Shown in pieces: positions 49,386 to 60,560 of a DNA stretch of 64,000 nucleotides. The position numbers and the translations under genes were made by a program. Each line of letters begins with the position of its first letter. The first letter of the stretch is position 1. Origin of the DNA: Berghia stephanieae (taxonomy: Eukaryota > Mollusca > Gastropoda > Nudibranchia > Aeolidiidae); the NCBI GenBank assembly GCA_034508935.3, contig CM067443.1, forward strand, positions 100,827,786-100,891,785, in the 5' to 3' direction. The notes beneath the pieces were generated by a model that was not told the origin of the DNA, did no database searches, and saw nothing but the letters and a program-made list of their open reading frames with translations.

Positions 49386-50239
49386 TATAGACACGTTTTC
49401 CCGATTAGAATAGATGTCATTTTGATAAGTACATTAAGTAGTAGTTTGCAATAGACGTTAAATCTAAAATTCCAGAAGACATAAAATACCCGTTTCAATG
49501 GTAATCGTAGTAACATTTCTAGTAATGTCACAAAGGACACTTAATTACAATGAAGGATTAAATGTAATTTCAATATTATATAATTAATAGAATGTGATAG
49601 TCATTTCAGTGACTATGATGTACGTTCGATAGATTTTATATAGTTCCGTACAATCCTTTTATAACATCTGCTCGCTCTTAGAATAATAGTTTGCTAGTCA
49701 CATTAAGTGATAGATTGATGATTAATTCTGAAATCAGAAAACCTCTATTGTAATGTGTAGTGAAAGTTTCAGTATCAACGGACCTTATATGAAGGATTAA
49801 GTATTTATTTTATATAATTAGATTTTACATTGGTTTTTTAGCGATCATCTGTTGGTTTCATTAGATAATGTGGTATCAGTCATTAACAGCACATCAATAG
49901 GTATTAAGGTTGTTTTCATCGAATTAACAGTGGCTACTGTAAAAAGATATCTTCAGTAATGGTAATACTTTTCACAGCTATAAAAGCATGCTCCTCCTTC
50001 CATCACTCATTATTTTAATTTTCCCTAATACAATGGATATGAAAAATATATAATTTTTACGCAGTTATTTCCTTGTTTAATATAGCTGTAATAGGTAAAA
50101 TCTAAGGCCTTAAACCGATACGTTATGATTGATTGCTAGAGTGGTTCTATATCAGATGTTTTTTCTATGGGTCTTAGCAACCTGTATGCAAATTTTCATG
50201 CTTTCAACCCGAATTTGCACGGTTTTTGCCTAATTCCCC
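49386..50239. other. SKA1 large intron, decayed array edge then nothing recognised
   Basis: The first ~150 bases still show scattered ttccaga/gatagac words. The remainder is AT-rich with no recognised element. Confidence 0.5.
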
Positions 50240-50765
50240 CTACTATACAACCACCACATCATTATCACTACCACTACTACTAAAACCACCACCACCACAT
50301 CATTATCACTACCACTACTACTACAACCACTACCACCACATCATCATCACTACCACTACTACTACAACTACCACCACCACATCATTATCACTACCACTAC
50401 TACTAAAACCACCACCACCACATCATTATCACTACCACTACTACTACAACCACTACCACCACATCATCATCACTACCACTGCTACTACACCACCACCACC
50501 AAATCATTATCACTAGCACTACTACTACAACCACTACCACCACATCATCATCACTACCACTACTACTACAACCACTACTACCACATCATCATCACTACCA
50601 CTACTACTACAACTACCACCACCACATCATCATCACTACCACTACTACTACAACCACTACTACCACATCATCATCACTACCACTACTACTACAACCACCA
50701 CCACATCATCATCACTACCACTACTACAATCATCACACCACCACCACATCATTATCACTCTATAA
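50240..50765. repeat. CAC/CAT/ACT trinucleotide-rich tract with ~39-bp higher order
   Basis: ccaccacatcatcatcacta plus ccactactactacaa recurs with small variation. Similar to the tract at the left edge of the window. Confidence 0.9.
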
Positions 50766-51080
50766 CTGTCAGGGGGTCCATTTGGACCCCAAAGCCTAAG
50801 ATAGGAGGTTTCCAGTTTTTTATCTCTATGTCAGGGGGTCCGTTTGGACCCCAAAGCCAAAGATAGGAGGTTTCCAGTTTTTATCTCTATGTCAGGGGGT
50901 CCATTTGGACCCCAAAGCCTAAGATAGGAGGTTTCCAGTTTTTTATCTCTATGTTAGGAGGTCCACTTGGACCCCAAAGCCTAAGATAGGAGGTTTCCAG
51001 TTTCTTATCTCTATGTCAGGGGGTCCATTTGGACCCCAAAGCCTAAGATAGGAGGTTTCCAGTTTTTATCTCTACAACTG
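50766..51080. repeat. 62-bp minisatellite with a perfect inverted repeat in each unit, 5 copies
   Basis: Each unit has ggggtccatttggacccc (7-bp arms, 4-bp loop) followed by aaagcctaagataggaggtt and tccagttttttatctctat. Even the variant units largely keep the palindrome. Confidence 0.95.
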
Positions 51081-51559
51081 TCCCATAAACAGGGAATCTC
51101 AAATTCCAGGGCTGGTGTTTCGTGGTGAGTAAACTATGCACGTGAGAAATTCAAAATTTTTACACATTATAGAATGGGTCATTCTAGGAAAAGTCATGAA
51201 ATTTCAGCTTCGTGGCTTAAAAAATGACAATTTTAGGGCGAAAAAACCTGGTGCATTTGGATCACTGCAAGAAAAAATAGGGTTAATTTAGAGCATGAAA
51301 AATACCCTGCAAATAGAACGAACAATTTGAAATGTCAAATACCTTGGTTGTGGTAATCTGGGGGGCAAATTAGATGAAGTATAAACCAGATGGTCCTTGA
51401 AACTCTCACACTGAACCCTGAGTTCCTTTGGGAAATAAAATAAAATGACAGTTTGTTAATATCACTTTTAAGATAAAGATCTGAACAAGTGTGTATGAAA
51501 GGTGCCAGACAAATCAAAAAGGAAAAATAAAAGAATAAAAAAACATCCCAAAAATTCAG
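51081..51559. other. SKA1 large intron, possible SINE body, nothing firmly recognised
   Basis: This lies downstream (in the minus orientation) of the tRNA-like head at 51560-51645 and may be its body. No match to family S or A. Confidence 0.4.
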
Positions 51560-51645
51560 TCTACATCGACTTGGGATCGAACCTCAAACCTTCTGAATAC
51601 CGTTCAGACATGCTACCATTACACCACAGAGGCTCCCACTAGTTG
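51560..51645 (-). mobile_element. tRNA-derived SINE head (third type)
   Basis: On the minus strand: ctgtggtgtaatggtagcat (A box), then ggtttgaggttcgatccc (a good B box). Acceptor-stem ends do not pair, so this is not a functional tRNA gene. Confidence 0.7.
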
Positions 51646-51914
51646 GGACAATTGTAATACTTATATTCTTCACAAGGGCACACGTTTTACACTGTCAACC
51701 CTCGCTTGCATAAAAAAACACATATGTGGGCATCCCTGACACAAACAGTTGCATGGTGAAATTTTTGCTTTACATATTTTGGAAGTTCAATGTCTCCGTA
51801 TCATTTTAATTTTTATTTGAAGCAAATCGGGTGATTTTTTATGAAGTTATGGTCATAGCCATATGCATGGGCGAGGGTGTGAAACCCGAATTTTGAGAAA
51901 ATCATTTCCAAAAT

Positions 51915-52366
51915 CAAGCATATATAGTTTAGGAGCATCAAGCATATATAGTATAGGAGCATCAAACATATATAGTATAGGAGCATCAAACATATATAGT
52001 ATAGGAGATAAATTAGCATCAAGCATATATAGTATAGGAGTCATGCATAATAGTATAGGAGCATCAAACATATTAGTATAGGAGCATCAAACATATATAG
52101 TATAGGAGCATCAAACATATTAGTATAGGAGCATCAAACATATATAGTATAGGAGCATCAAAACATATATAGTATAGAGCATAAAGCATATATAGTATAG
52201 AAGCATCAAACATATATAGTATAGGAGCATCAAACATATTAGTATAGGAGCATCAAACATATGTATAGGAGCATCAAACATATATAGTATAGGAGCAAAA
52301 TCATAGACATAATAATAGTATAGGAGCATCAAACATATATAGTATAGGAGCATCAAACATATATAG
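51915..52366. repeat. 24-bp minisatellite, left block (about 19 copies)
   Basis: gcatcaaacatatatagtat plus agga. Variants are aagcat/aaacat, with some small deletions. Continues at 52954-53002 and 53595-53925 after two insertions. Confidence 0.95.
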
Positions 52367-52368
52367 TA

Positions 52369-52951
52369 CAGACCTGCCACTTCACGAAAAAGGAAATCAG
52401 TATGACATTGTAAAAAAATCAGTATCTGGGGGAAAAAATCAGTATGAGACGTAAAATTATCCAATGGTTGGGCTACTCACCTAATTCTGCACAATTTGAC
52501 ACTTGTCACTCAAACTAACCAAAGCGTCACAACCCCCCCCCCCCCCCCCCTTATTTTTCCCCAACACCCAAAATGGCACGCACAACGCCAATTTGGCAAT
52601 CGGACTACTAACTTATTTAAAGATGGTGGCACTTGGTAACGAGTCAGAAGCCAGGGACTGCGGTGGTTTACCAGTACAGCTCGCTGTCGCTTCACAAAGG
52701 AAATGAAAACTTAATAACGCGCCGTCTGTGTTTTCTATCTGTGTGAGGGCAAAGTTCACGAGACTTGAAAATTTTAACGTGTAACGTAAAGACACAAAGT
52801 AAACGTAAAAGAGAGGGGTGGAGGGCTGTGGGCCCTTGGTCACTTGGTGAAATCGGTACGATCGGCAAGTAAATCGGGAAATCGGTAAATACGAAAAAAA
52901 GGTCTTGCAAATCGGTATGATACCGATTAATCAGTATGAACGGCAGGTCTG
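52369..52951. mobile_element. non-autonomous DNA transposon with CAGACCTGCC ends
   Basis: The left end cagacctgcc and right end ggcaggtctg are perfect 10-bp inverted repeats with TA on each side, inside the 24-bp array. Subterminal words aaatcagtat / aatcagtatg recur at both ends. It holds a C-run (52532-52550) and no transposase. TA target suggests a Tc1/mariner or pogo relative. Confidence 0.88.
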
Positions 52952-52953
52952 TA

Positions 52954-53002
52954 TAGTATAGGAGCATCAAACATATAGTATAGGAGCATCAAACATATAT
53001 GT
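52954..53002. repeat. 24-bp minisatellite, middle block (2 copies)
   Basis: Remnant of the array between the MITE and the family A insertion. Confidence 0.9.
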
Positions 53003-53594
53003 TTTTGTTTTTAAGGGTTTTACGGCGCTTGCAACACATTTAGGTTATATCAGCGCCAGTAAAAAGCTAGAAAATGGGATAGTCGAAAGTTCTAGAATTA
53101 CAATTAAAGCACCCAAGAGAGAGTAAGACAAAGGGGAATTGGGAACAAATAGGGATCAGATGTAGATTCCAAGAGCATACCATCAATGTACTTAGCTTGA
53201 GATCACCTATAAGTCTCATCCGGACACAAGCACAAAATCCAACAAGGAGGAATACACTCAAATGCTTACATCATCATCTAGTCAGCTGATCCTGCGTAGG
53301 ACGTTGCTTCCCGAACTTTCTTGCGAAACAGATTACGGTTTTCCGCCAGTCAGCTTACATCATACATTAAAAATAAATATAATAATACATAACAGAGAGA
53401 TGATTTACAAGGAAAACAATATCATCTCTCAAAACAATAACTATGCATTTGACTGTTTCCCTCCCAGCCAGGACTAGGGCCAGGGCCAGGACAAAACCAA
53501 GTAATCTCTCAAGACAAAGACAGAAAGCATGTTGGAAAACAGATATAAGGGGAAAGAAGACACAATATGTACCCCCCTGCCCACTTTGGGAGGG
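53003..53594 (-). repeat. interspersed repeat 'family A' inserted in the 24-bp array
   Basis: Starts gtttttgtttttaagggttt, then acggcgcttgcaacacattt, and ends at cccactttgggagggc, after which the array resumes. It carries a 78-bp insertion at 53275-53352. Confidence 0.88.
53275..53352 (-). mobile_element. 78-bp LINE 3' end with 11-bp target-site duplication
   Basis: gcttacatcat stands at 53264-53274 and again at 53353-53363. Between them the minus strand reads LAENRNLFRKKVREATSYAG, then SAD and stop, followed by ATG repeats: the end of a LINE ORF with a short repeat tail. Uninterrupted family A copies (40300 region) have the site only once. Confidence 0.8.
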
Positions 53595-53925
53595 CAAACA
53601 TATATAGTATAGGAGCATCAAACATATATAGTATAGGAGCATCAAGCATATATAGTAAGGAGCATCAAACATATATAGTATAGGAGCATCAAGCATATAT
53701 AGTATAGGAGCATCAAACATATATAGTATAGGAGCATCAAGCATATATAGTATAGGAGCATCAAACATATATAGTATAGGAGCATCAAACATATATAGTA
53801 TAGGAGCATCAAACATATATAGTATAGGAGCATCAAGCATATATAGTATAGGAGCATCAAACATATATAGTATAGGAGCATCAAACATATATAGTATAGG
53901 AGCATCAAGCATATATAGTATACGA
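53595..53925. repeat. 24-bp minisatellite, right block (about 13 copies)
   Basis: Same unit as 51915-52366. It ends about 25 bases from the donor of the SKA1 start exon. Confidence 0.95.
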
Positions 53926-53949
53926 AACAAGATTTTTTAAATTTTTTAC

Positions 53950-54156
53950 CTGGAGCTGCATCAAATTTTCTTTTTCACTTTGGGTTTGAAGTTTCAACAA
54001 ATGTAGCTCTCTGAGGACACCATTCATTTCGTGGTCCACACGAATTGCCAGCTTGCTGTACTCATCACTCTCAACAGCAGAACATAAATCCAGTGCATGT
54101 TTAAAACTCTCAATTTTTGAATTCAGTTGTTCTAACATTAGAATCAAAGGCTGCAT
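53950..54156 (-). CDS. SKA1: SKA1, start exon (N-terminal coiled coil)
   Basis: ATG at 54156 opens 69 codons: MQPLILMLEQLNSKIESFKH, ALDLCSAVESDEYSKLAIRV, DHEMNGVLRELHLLKLQTQS and EKENLMQLQ, ending at donor CAG|GTAAAA (53949). Human SKA1 starts MASSDLEQLCSHVNEKIGNI, so this ATG is at the expected place. This helical part forms the triple coiled coil with SKA2 and SKA3 in the dimeric Ska complex. An acceptor-like tttttacccag ends at about 54184, implying an upstream non-coding exon. The intron after it exceeds 14 kb and starts with the 24-bp array. Assigned from its position, length and heptad-like pattern, and from the other exons on the same strand. Confidence 0.82.
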
Positions 54157-54183
54157 TTTGGGTGACTTCCTTCTTGCAACTGG

Positions 54184-54546
54184 GTAAAAAATATTAAAAA
54201 TAGACAAAATAAAATGTTATTAACATGGCTATTTATTTTATTATCGTAGATGTGACCAATTATCTCATAACGCTATTTTGTCAGTATGAACCTGATACCC
54301 AAAAATGATAAAATTCATTAATTTGAAATGTTCTTTTATTTTTTTTTTTGCTTAGTAAGAAGAAATACTCTTAACAGCAACACTGATTTTTTTTCCAGAT
54401 ATAAGTTTCCCTACATATATTATTGTTAATGCAGAATAAATTGTTTCCATCAAGAGAGCAGTAAGAATGTTTTGACTCAGGCTTCAATAAGCTACAATCA
54501 CACTGCTGGGCTTTTGATGAAACCATTAAAGATCTGGTGTTAGCTT
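54184..54546. other. upstream of the SKA1 start exon, nothing recognised
   Basis: AT-rich. Probably a 5' UTR intron of SKA1. Confidence 0.5.
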
Positions 54547-55075
54547 ATAAAGAAACCTTTTGGGTTGGCACTCCAGCTACAGTCAATGAAACTGACCACT
54601 GTTTTATTTTGATTTTGGGTTGGCACTCCAGCTACAGTCAATGAAACTGACCATTGTTTTATTTTGATTTCGGGTTGGCACTCCAGCTACAGTCAATGAA
54701 ACTGACCATTGTTTTATTTTGATTTCGGATTGGCACTCCAGCTACAGTCAATGAAACTGACCATTGTTTTATTTTGATTTCCGGTTGGCACTCCAACTAC
54801 AGTCAATGAAACTGACCATTGTTTTATTTTGATTTTGGGTTGGCACTCCAACTACAGTCAATGAAACTGACCATAGTTTTATTTTGATTTTGGGTTGGCA
54901 CTCCAGCTACAGTCAATGAAACTGACCATAGTTTTATTTTGATTTCGGGGTGGCACTCCAGCTACAGTCAATGAAACTGACCATTGTTTTATTTTGATTT
55001 CGGGTTGGCACTCCAGCTACAGTCAATGAAACTGACCATTGTTTTATTTTGATTTCGGGTTGGCACTCCAGCTAC
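54547..55075. repeat. 55-bp minisatellite, about 9.5 copies
   Basis: ggttggcactccagctacag plus tcaatgaaactgaccattgt and tttattttgatttc, period 55. Confidence 0.96.
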
Positions 55076-55155
55076 TTCAATTTTGAAGAATCAAAAGACC
55101 ACAGTACTTCTCATCCATAATACAGTTTACAAGGTTAATGTTGCATTTAAATTTA

Positions 55156-55536
55156 CAGTGGAACCTCCCGCTTACGACACCTCCGAATAATGACAACCTC
55201 CTAATTAACGACATTGACCCGTGGTCCCGATTTTTTTTCTATTTAAGATCAGTAAAACTAACCTCCAAATAACGACGCACTTTTTGATAAAACCTCTGAA
55301 TAACGACATCATTTTGTCAATTTTCGGCAGTTTTCGTAAATATCTGATACTAAAAATACCGAGTATGATTACTCAAAAGTTTATAAAAACGATTCCTGCT
55401 TGAACCAATGAGAACGCAGCTTTTTTTTGACGAATCTTGGCTGATATACATTAATAAAAACCAAGGTATAAATGTAAGTGTAAAAGCAAGTAAACACAAA
55501 ATTTTGGAAAATGTGGTATTTTGTGGTGATAGAAGT

Positions 55537-55575
<39 letters not shown>

Positions 55576-56082
55576 AAGCAGTAGTAGTAATAATAATAAT
55601 AATAATAATAGTAGTAGTAGGAGTATAGTAGTAGTAGCAGTAGTAGTAGTGTTTTTGTGGGAGGAGGAGGAGGAATTTACAGCGCCTGTGACACATCTAT
55701 GTCATATCAGCGCCAGTTAAAAGGGAGAAAATTGGATAGTAAAAAACATTCTAGATTTACAATTGAAATGACATAAGAAAAAGTAAGACAAAGGGGAATG
55801 GTTTAAATAGGGAACAGATGTAGATTCCAGGAGCACACTATCAGTGTACTCAGTTCAGATCACCTAAAAGTCTCATCCAGACACACGCACAAGAACCCTC
55901 TAAGACTAAGAGGAATACACTACAATGTTTTGTTTGTTTTGTCAATGTTAATAAAAACTGGTCCAGCGGGCCTTACCACACCCACTTTGTCCGCCATCTT
56001 GGAAACCTCTAAATAACGACACCTCCGGATAACGACATAAAAACTCAGTCCCGTGGCATGTCGTTATCGAGAGGTTCCACTG
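55156..56082. mobile_element. Tigger-like non-autonomous DNA transposon with inner insertions
   Basis: The left end cagtggaacctcccgcttac and the right end (reverse complement cagtggaacctctcgataac) are inverted repeats flanked by TA. The acgacacctcc words near both ends are typical of Tigger elements. An (AGT)n microsatellite (55545-55655) and a family A fragment (55672-55930) lie inside. No transposase ORF. Confidence 0.9.
55672..55930 (-). repeat. interspersed repeat 'family A' fragment inside the Tigger-like element
   Basis: catatcagcgccagttaaaa, gattccaggagcacac and aagaggaatacact match the family. Confidence 0.8.
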
Positions 56083-56118
56083 TAGTTGAGTTAAATGTAT
56101 TAAAGTGATCCATATTAA

Positions 56119-56392
56119 CTCTTTTAGTGACATTGGTCGCACTGTGCGACCAGAGCAGAATCTGTTCTACTGGCCAATGGCCGCATATTGCGGCCAGTCT
56201 TGAAAGGAAAAAACAATAATGTAATCCAATCCTACTATAAATTGAACCAACGGTATCATTTCTTTCATCAGAACATTCAATTGGCCCTAGGGGGATATTT
56301 TAATTGAAATTTTGCACCAAATTCGAATGTCGCTTTGTCTTATCTTGTCATTTTGTGCCGGAAACGCGAATATAACCTCAGTGCTCAAAGAG
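56119..56392. mobile_element. piggyBac-like MITE with internal palindromes
   Basis: Flanked by TTAA at 56115-56118 and 56393-56396. Ends ctcttttagtgac and (reverse complement) ctctttgagcactg are inverted repeats. Inside, ggtcgcactgtgcgacc and tggccgcatattgcggcca are perfect or near-perfect palindromes. Size 274 bp, no ORF. Confidence 0.85.
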
Positions 56393-56396
56393 TTAA

Positions 56397-56679
56397 GTGA
56401 TCATAAAAATATACTTCAACTAATTAATAATAACAATGCCCTTTACATAAAAATATAAACAAATTTCAAACTGCTTTGTAATCAGCATTGCTAGATCTTT
56501 CATAAATGATTTTGGTTTAAATTTCAACAGTTCATATTTTGGCATTGGTTAAGGAACGTGGTCCCTGCTGCCATCTTGCTTTGTTTACGCAGAGGATGAG
56601 TTGCCACCTTGACTGTTCTTGATAAATAGTAGTAAATAGCACCACCTTGGCAAAATGAGGGGAAGGGATGCGAGAGGAG

Positions 56680-56747
<68 letters not shown>

Positions 56748-57840
56748 GTATTTTGAAAAAAACTAAATGAAACTATTTTCTTTTTTTCAAAGTGACTATT
56801 TCTCCGAATGCTCGGGAAAATAAACTTGATCTTTAATTCTCCGTTTTCAAGATATTTTTGGTTTGATACGAGAGTGTCTGCTCTGTGTGAATGATGAAAG
56901 TGTATGCATTTTTGGGGTTTTCTTTTGCCAGTGCCTGGGCGCTCTATTTTTTATTCCCAACTTTCTGTTAGACTTCTATCCTGAGTTTGTGCTATCCTGT
57001 CTTTCAACATCCAATCCCGTCTTGAGACTTTAGCTTTGTTATTTAGGTTTTTAGATACTTCTGTTCTCTCTTTGATAGTGCAGCACAAAGTGCAAAAGTT
57101 AACACACCATTTTGATCAAATCTGTCTTTGTCCACAATGCTCCTAAAAAACGCTAGCTTTGATGATTCTTAACAATTCCCTGTCCGCTCTGTTTGAGCAT
57201 TTACTTTTGCATCGACATCGCGTCCGTAGTAACCCATCAGCTACTGGAAGCTAGCCGACCATTTGAGAAATGGGCCATTCCACGTCAAGTGGACCAAGGG
57301 TGGGAACCACACCCCTTTTGATTTTCCTCAAACTTGGCACAATTGAAGATACCACCACCTTTCAATACTTCACAAATCAAAATGGCGGCCGAGAGAGAAT
57401 CAAAACAATGGTCAAATTAGGCAGTTTAGTGAGCAGCAGCAGTGGCAGTCAAATTTTGACCCAACTCGCCCATAGGAAAGTTGTGACTGGAAATTGCCGT
57501 TCGCGTTTTGGGGGGTTCAATTAAAGATGCATAACTTCGTTATAAAGAGGAATATCGTAGATATTTTGGTATCATTATTTTCGTCTTTCAATTTCCTTTT
57601 AAATGGTGCCAATTAAGGAAAAATCCATTAATAATTCCAGAAGTTATATGAAGTTAAAATTTGGCAATTTTCAAATGCATTTATTTTTTTATTTACCGCG
57701 TGTGTTTTTAAAATTTAAACGCTTGTTTTTAGAATAACATCTAAACTTTATTCATGCCAAATTTCAGGGCTCTATATCGATGCGCAGACACCTTTTAACT
57801 CTGCGCCGAAATGCCTTGTTTACATTATCTTTTCATCATG
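56397..57840. other. no gene recognised; GA microsatellite
   Basis: (GA)n at 56683-56743. About 80 bases at 56455-56540 resemble 58873-58950 (caaactg.tttgtaatc and ctttcata), an unnamed interspersed repeat. An 84-codon open frame at 57270-57524 has no family resemblance. Confidence 0.5.
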
Positions 57841-59642
57841 GCTGCCGGGCGATATCGATATTCATATCGATATTTTAAATTTAGTTATGTATTATGTTAA
57901 ATTTAGTCCATAATATTGTCAGTACTATTATTTACTATGTTTTTATTTTGAATACATACTTTCCAACTTTATTTATAGGCATTTTATAGTTTTTGTATTA
58001 AAAGTTCATATATCTTCTCTTTGTGAAATTCGATATTAATAATATCGATATTTTAAAAATACCAATTGCTTTAATTTAATTTTATTTTACTTTGCCATCA
58101 AGTTTCTTTCCCATATGTTTAGATATGTTTATCATTTGTATCCATATTCTAAAGGCCTTAGCCTTAATAATTATTATGGTAAGAAGCTCTATTAGTTTTG
58201 ACACCCCCATACATTGAGAGAGAGAGGGGGGGGGGGGGATAAAATTATATTAATTGTCAGTTCAAATGATGTAATAGCAATAAACCCAAAGTGGTTCAGC
58301 AGAATTTTTTAAAGTATTAATAGCCAGAACTTTCCTTCTAATTATAATAGGGAATCTGTTTCAATTTATTTGAACTTTTTCAATCTACCATTTTATTTAT
58401 ATGCAATTAAATTGCCATAGGGTAAAAATAAACTCATTGTCATTACACAACATGTTTATATCTTTTCATTTAAATACCCTCGAACCCTTTTTTATTCTCT
58501 ATGTATTAATTAAAAGAGGGTAATTATTTGCAATTGTTTCAGTGAGATATTGGGGATAAATCCAAAAGTGATAGAGCAAATTCTTTCTTACGTCTAGCCA
58601 AGTTTTTGATTATGTAACATTTGCGTCATATTATGTAATAATGTGTTAATTTGAAATGTTTATCTTCCTCTTTATTAATGTAAATGCATTGTCCTCAATA
58701 AGACGAACATTTTGGTATACAATATATGATAAGAACTCCATATTGACTGTTTTAACCATTTTTTATTAACATCACACGTTTTCGGTCACAACTTTGCAAT
58801 GGTAATTTTGGGGTAAAAATCGGTCTGAAATTTCAGACTTTGAACTGCCGTAACTACATTTCTAATCAAGATAAACAAAATTCAAACTGTTTTGTAATCT
58901 GTGTTGCCAGCTCTTTCATATGACATTGGTTTCAAGTGTGTGAGGTACATTTAGAATTTCTATTAAACTCCCTAGAGTCAAATTAGTACATTACTTTCAC
59001 AAATCTATCATCAAGGTTTGATCTAGAGTCTTTAAAATGCTTCTGTGTGATGACAAATTGAATAAATAAACGCCTGACAAAAGGTCCAAGGTGAAAATAC
59101 AAATTGAAAGAAATGCTAGAAGGAGGAGCTTTCGGAAGCCCTGAGAAACTGAGAATAGAATAGTGGAGTTAGAGTTAGAGGAAACCATTATTATTCGCAG
59201 AACTAGGACTAGACTAGACCGCGAAAAGAGGTGGCCATACAACATTGCTGGTTCAATCGAACTCACATCAATTCCCGCAATACTGCAAATTAAACACTAT
59301 ATAATATTTGAATTTGAGTATTTCATCTAAACACCTACATAACATAGGTTCAATAGTTGTTAATTCAAAATAACCGCTAATAATTGATAAGTTTGTTTTG
59401 AAAGATGAAGTGAAATCGAAAACGGAAGTGCAGTACCGGGTTTTTCCAATTATGCTCTCGTGTTATCTCGCAATTTTCCCTAGTAACAGATCCGCTTGTC
59501 AATGGTCAACAACAGCGAGAGAGTGTGTATTCAATGGCGAAATCTTAGCTGATAATTACCGATTGACGTACTTACTGTTATTTGAAACGGTTTTAGTAAA
59601 AATAATTTTGAGTAAGGATAAGTAGTTTATTAAACTTTCAAG
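57841..59642. other. AT-rich region upstream of a possible first exon; TATCGATA motifs
   Basis: TATCGATA is present at 57853-57860, 57865-57872 and 58043-58050, with a fourth at 59994-60001. G-run at about 58226-58239. No gene recognised; it could contain the promoter region of SKA1 and/or the 59643 exon. Confidence 0.45.
59421..59430 (+). promoter_or_regulatory. possible ETS-type site (aacggaagtg)
   Basis: CGGAAGTG is the core of ETS/GABP-class sites common in animal housekeeping promoters. It lies about 220 bases upstream of a candidate start codon. A single short motif, so weak. Confidence 0.25.
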
Positions 59643-59711
59643 ATGATGGCATCAAAGTATATTCCTCGTACCAGAGAGTACAGAGGAATACAACCAAGTT
59701 CTGTTGCAATC
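59643..59711 (+). CDS. candidate first coding exon of an unidentified gene
   Basis: aagATGATGG opens MMASKYIPRTREYRGIQPSS, then VAI, and ends exactly at a consensus donor (ATC|GTAAGT at 59712), phase 0. Codons are non-repetitive and the start context is acceptable. I do not recognise the peptide, and no following exon could be tied to it before the window ends. If real, the gene starts head-to-head with SKA1, whose coding start is 5.5 kb away on the other strand, so the two may share a promoter region. It could also be chance, since the exon is only 23 codons. Confidence 0.35.
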
Positions 59712-60374
59712 GTAAGTACCAGTACTATAGTACCATCGCCATCATCATCATCATCATCATCAAAATCAAATAGCTAGATAGATATAACAGTCAGAGCAGA
59801 TACAGTACATATTGATGAAAAGCCCTCAACAAGGACTATTGTAGTAACAATATTTCTTCGTCTTTAAGAATGATACGTTCGTCTTGCTATAATAGAAATC
59901 AAACATCAACAAACGCGAAGAGATGCGCTGAGACTGAGACTGAGAGAAGTAAAGAACTGAAACTTAACGGACGACCGAGATTGACAACTAATCTATCGAT
60001 AGATATCTATTGTTTATGTCTCTCCCACTGAAGTTCCCTTTTTAGAATTACAGCTAGCTTCTGATTTTGTGAACAAGTCATACACATTCTCTTTTTATAT
60101 TTATAATATTTCTATTTTCATTTCTAATCGGCTCTTAATCCCTCGCTGCTCCGCTTCATTCTTTCTTCTCATATTTTGGAGGTTAATTTGATGCACAAAA
60201 ATATGCATGAATGGAAAGTTAAATTTTGCCTATCACCTTATATTTCTTCCCGTAGCAGTTCACCTCAAACGTAAAGTTTATCATGTTTCGAGTTTTTAAA
60301 TCTTTAAATTTGACTTTGACGCTGGATACCAATTAGAGACTGAAAATCTGTGGCTATCATTATTCAATATGACC
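59712..60374. other. nothing recognised; short (CAT)n
   Basis: (CAT)n at about 59738-59760. A TATCGATA octamer at 59994-60001. Confidence 0.5.
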
Positions 60375-60560
60375 TTCCGCTACGAAGGAATGTAGATAGA
60401 TAATTCATCAAACAAGATGTCTGATGTCAACAGGAATCACCCATGTTGTCCAACTGAGCAAATTGGAGGTTAATATTCTTGTCCAAGAAAAAAACCCGAA
60501 AGTGTCTGGAGCGGGACTCCAAACCGGGTCCTTCCGGCACTGTTAAAATGATATGGTATA
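60375..60560 (+). repeat. 'family C' copy 3 joined to a SINE-like 3' block
   Basis: ggaatgtagatagataattc and caggaatcacccatgttgtc match family C. Then gggactccaaaccgggtcct is a reversed B-box-like block, so a tRNA-derived piece may be attached on the minus strand. Confidence 0.5.

Noticed and set aside
51560-51645. tRNA gene on the minus strand
   Set aside because: A and B boxes are good, but acceptor-stem ends do not pair and SINE-like sequence follows. Treated as a SINE head.
57270-57524. 84-codon open frame on the + strand
   Set aside because: No family resemblance, no splice or poly(A) context; composition like the surrounding non-coding DNA.
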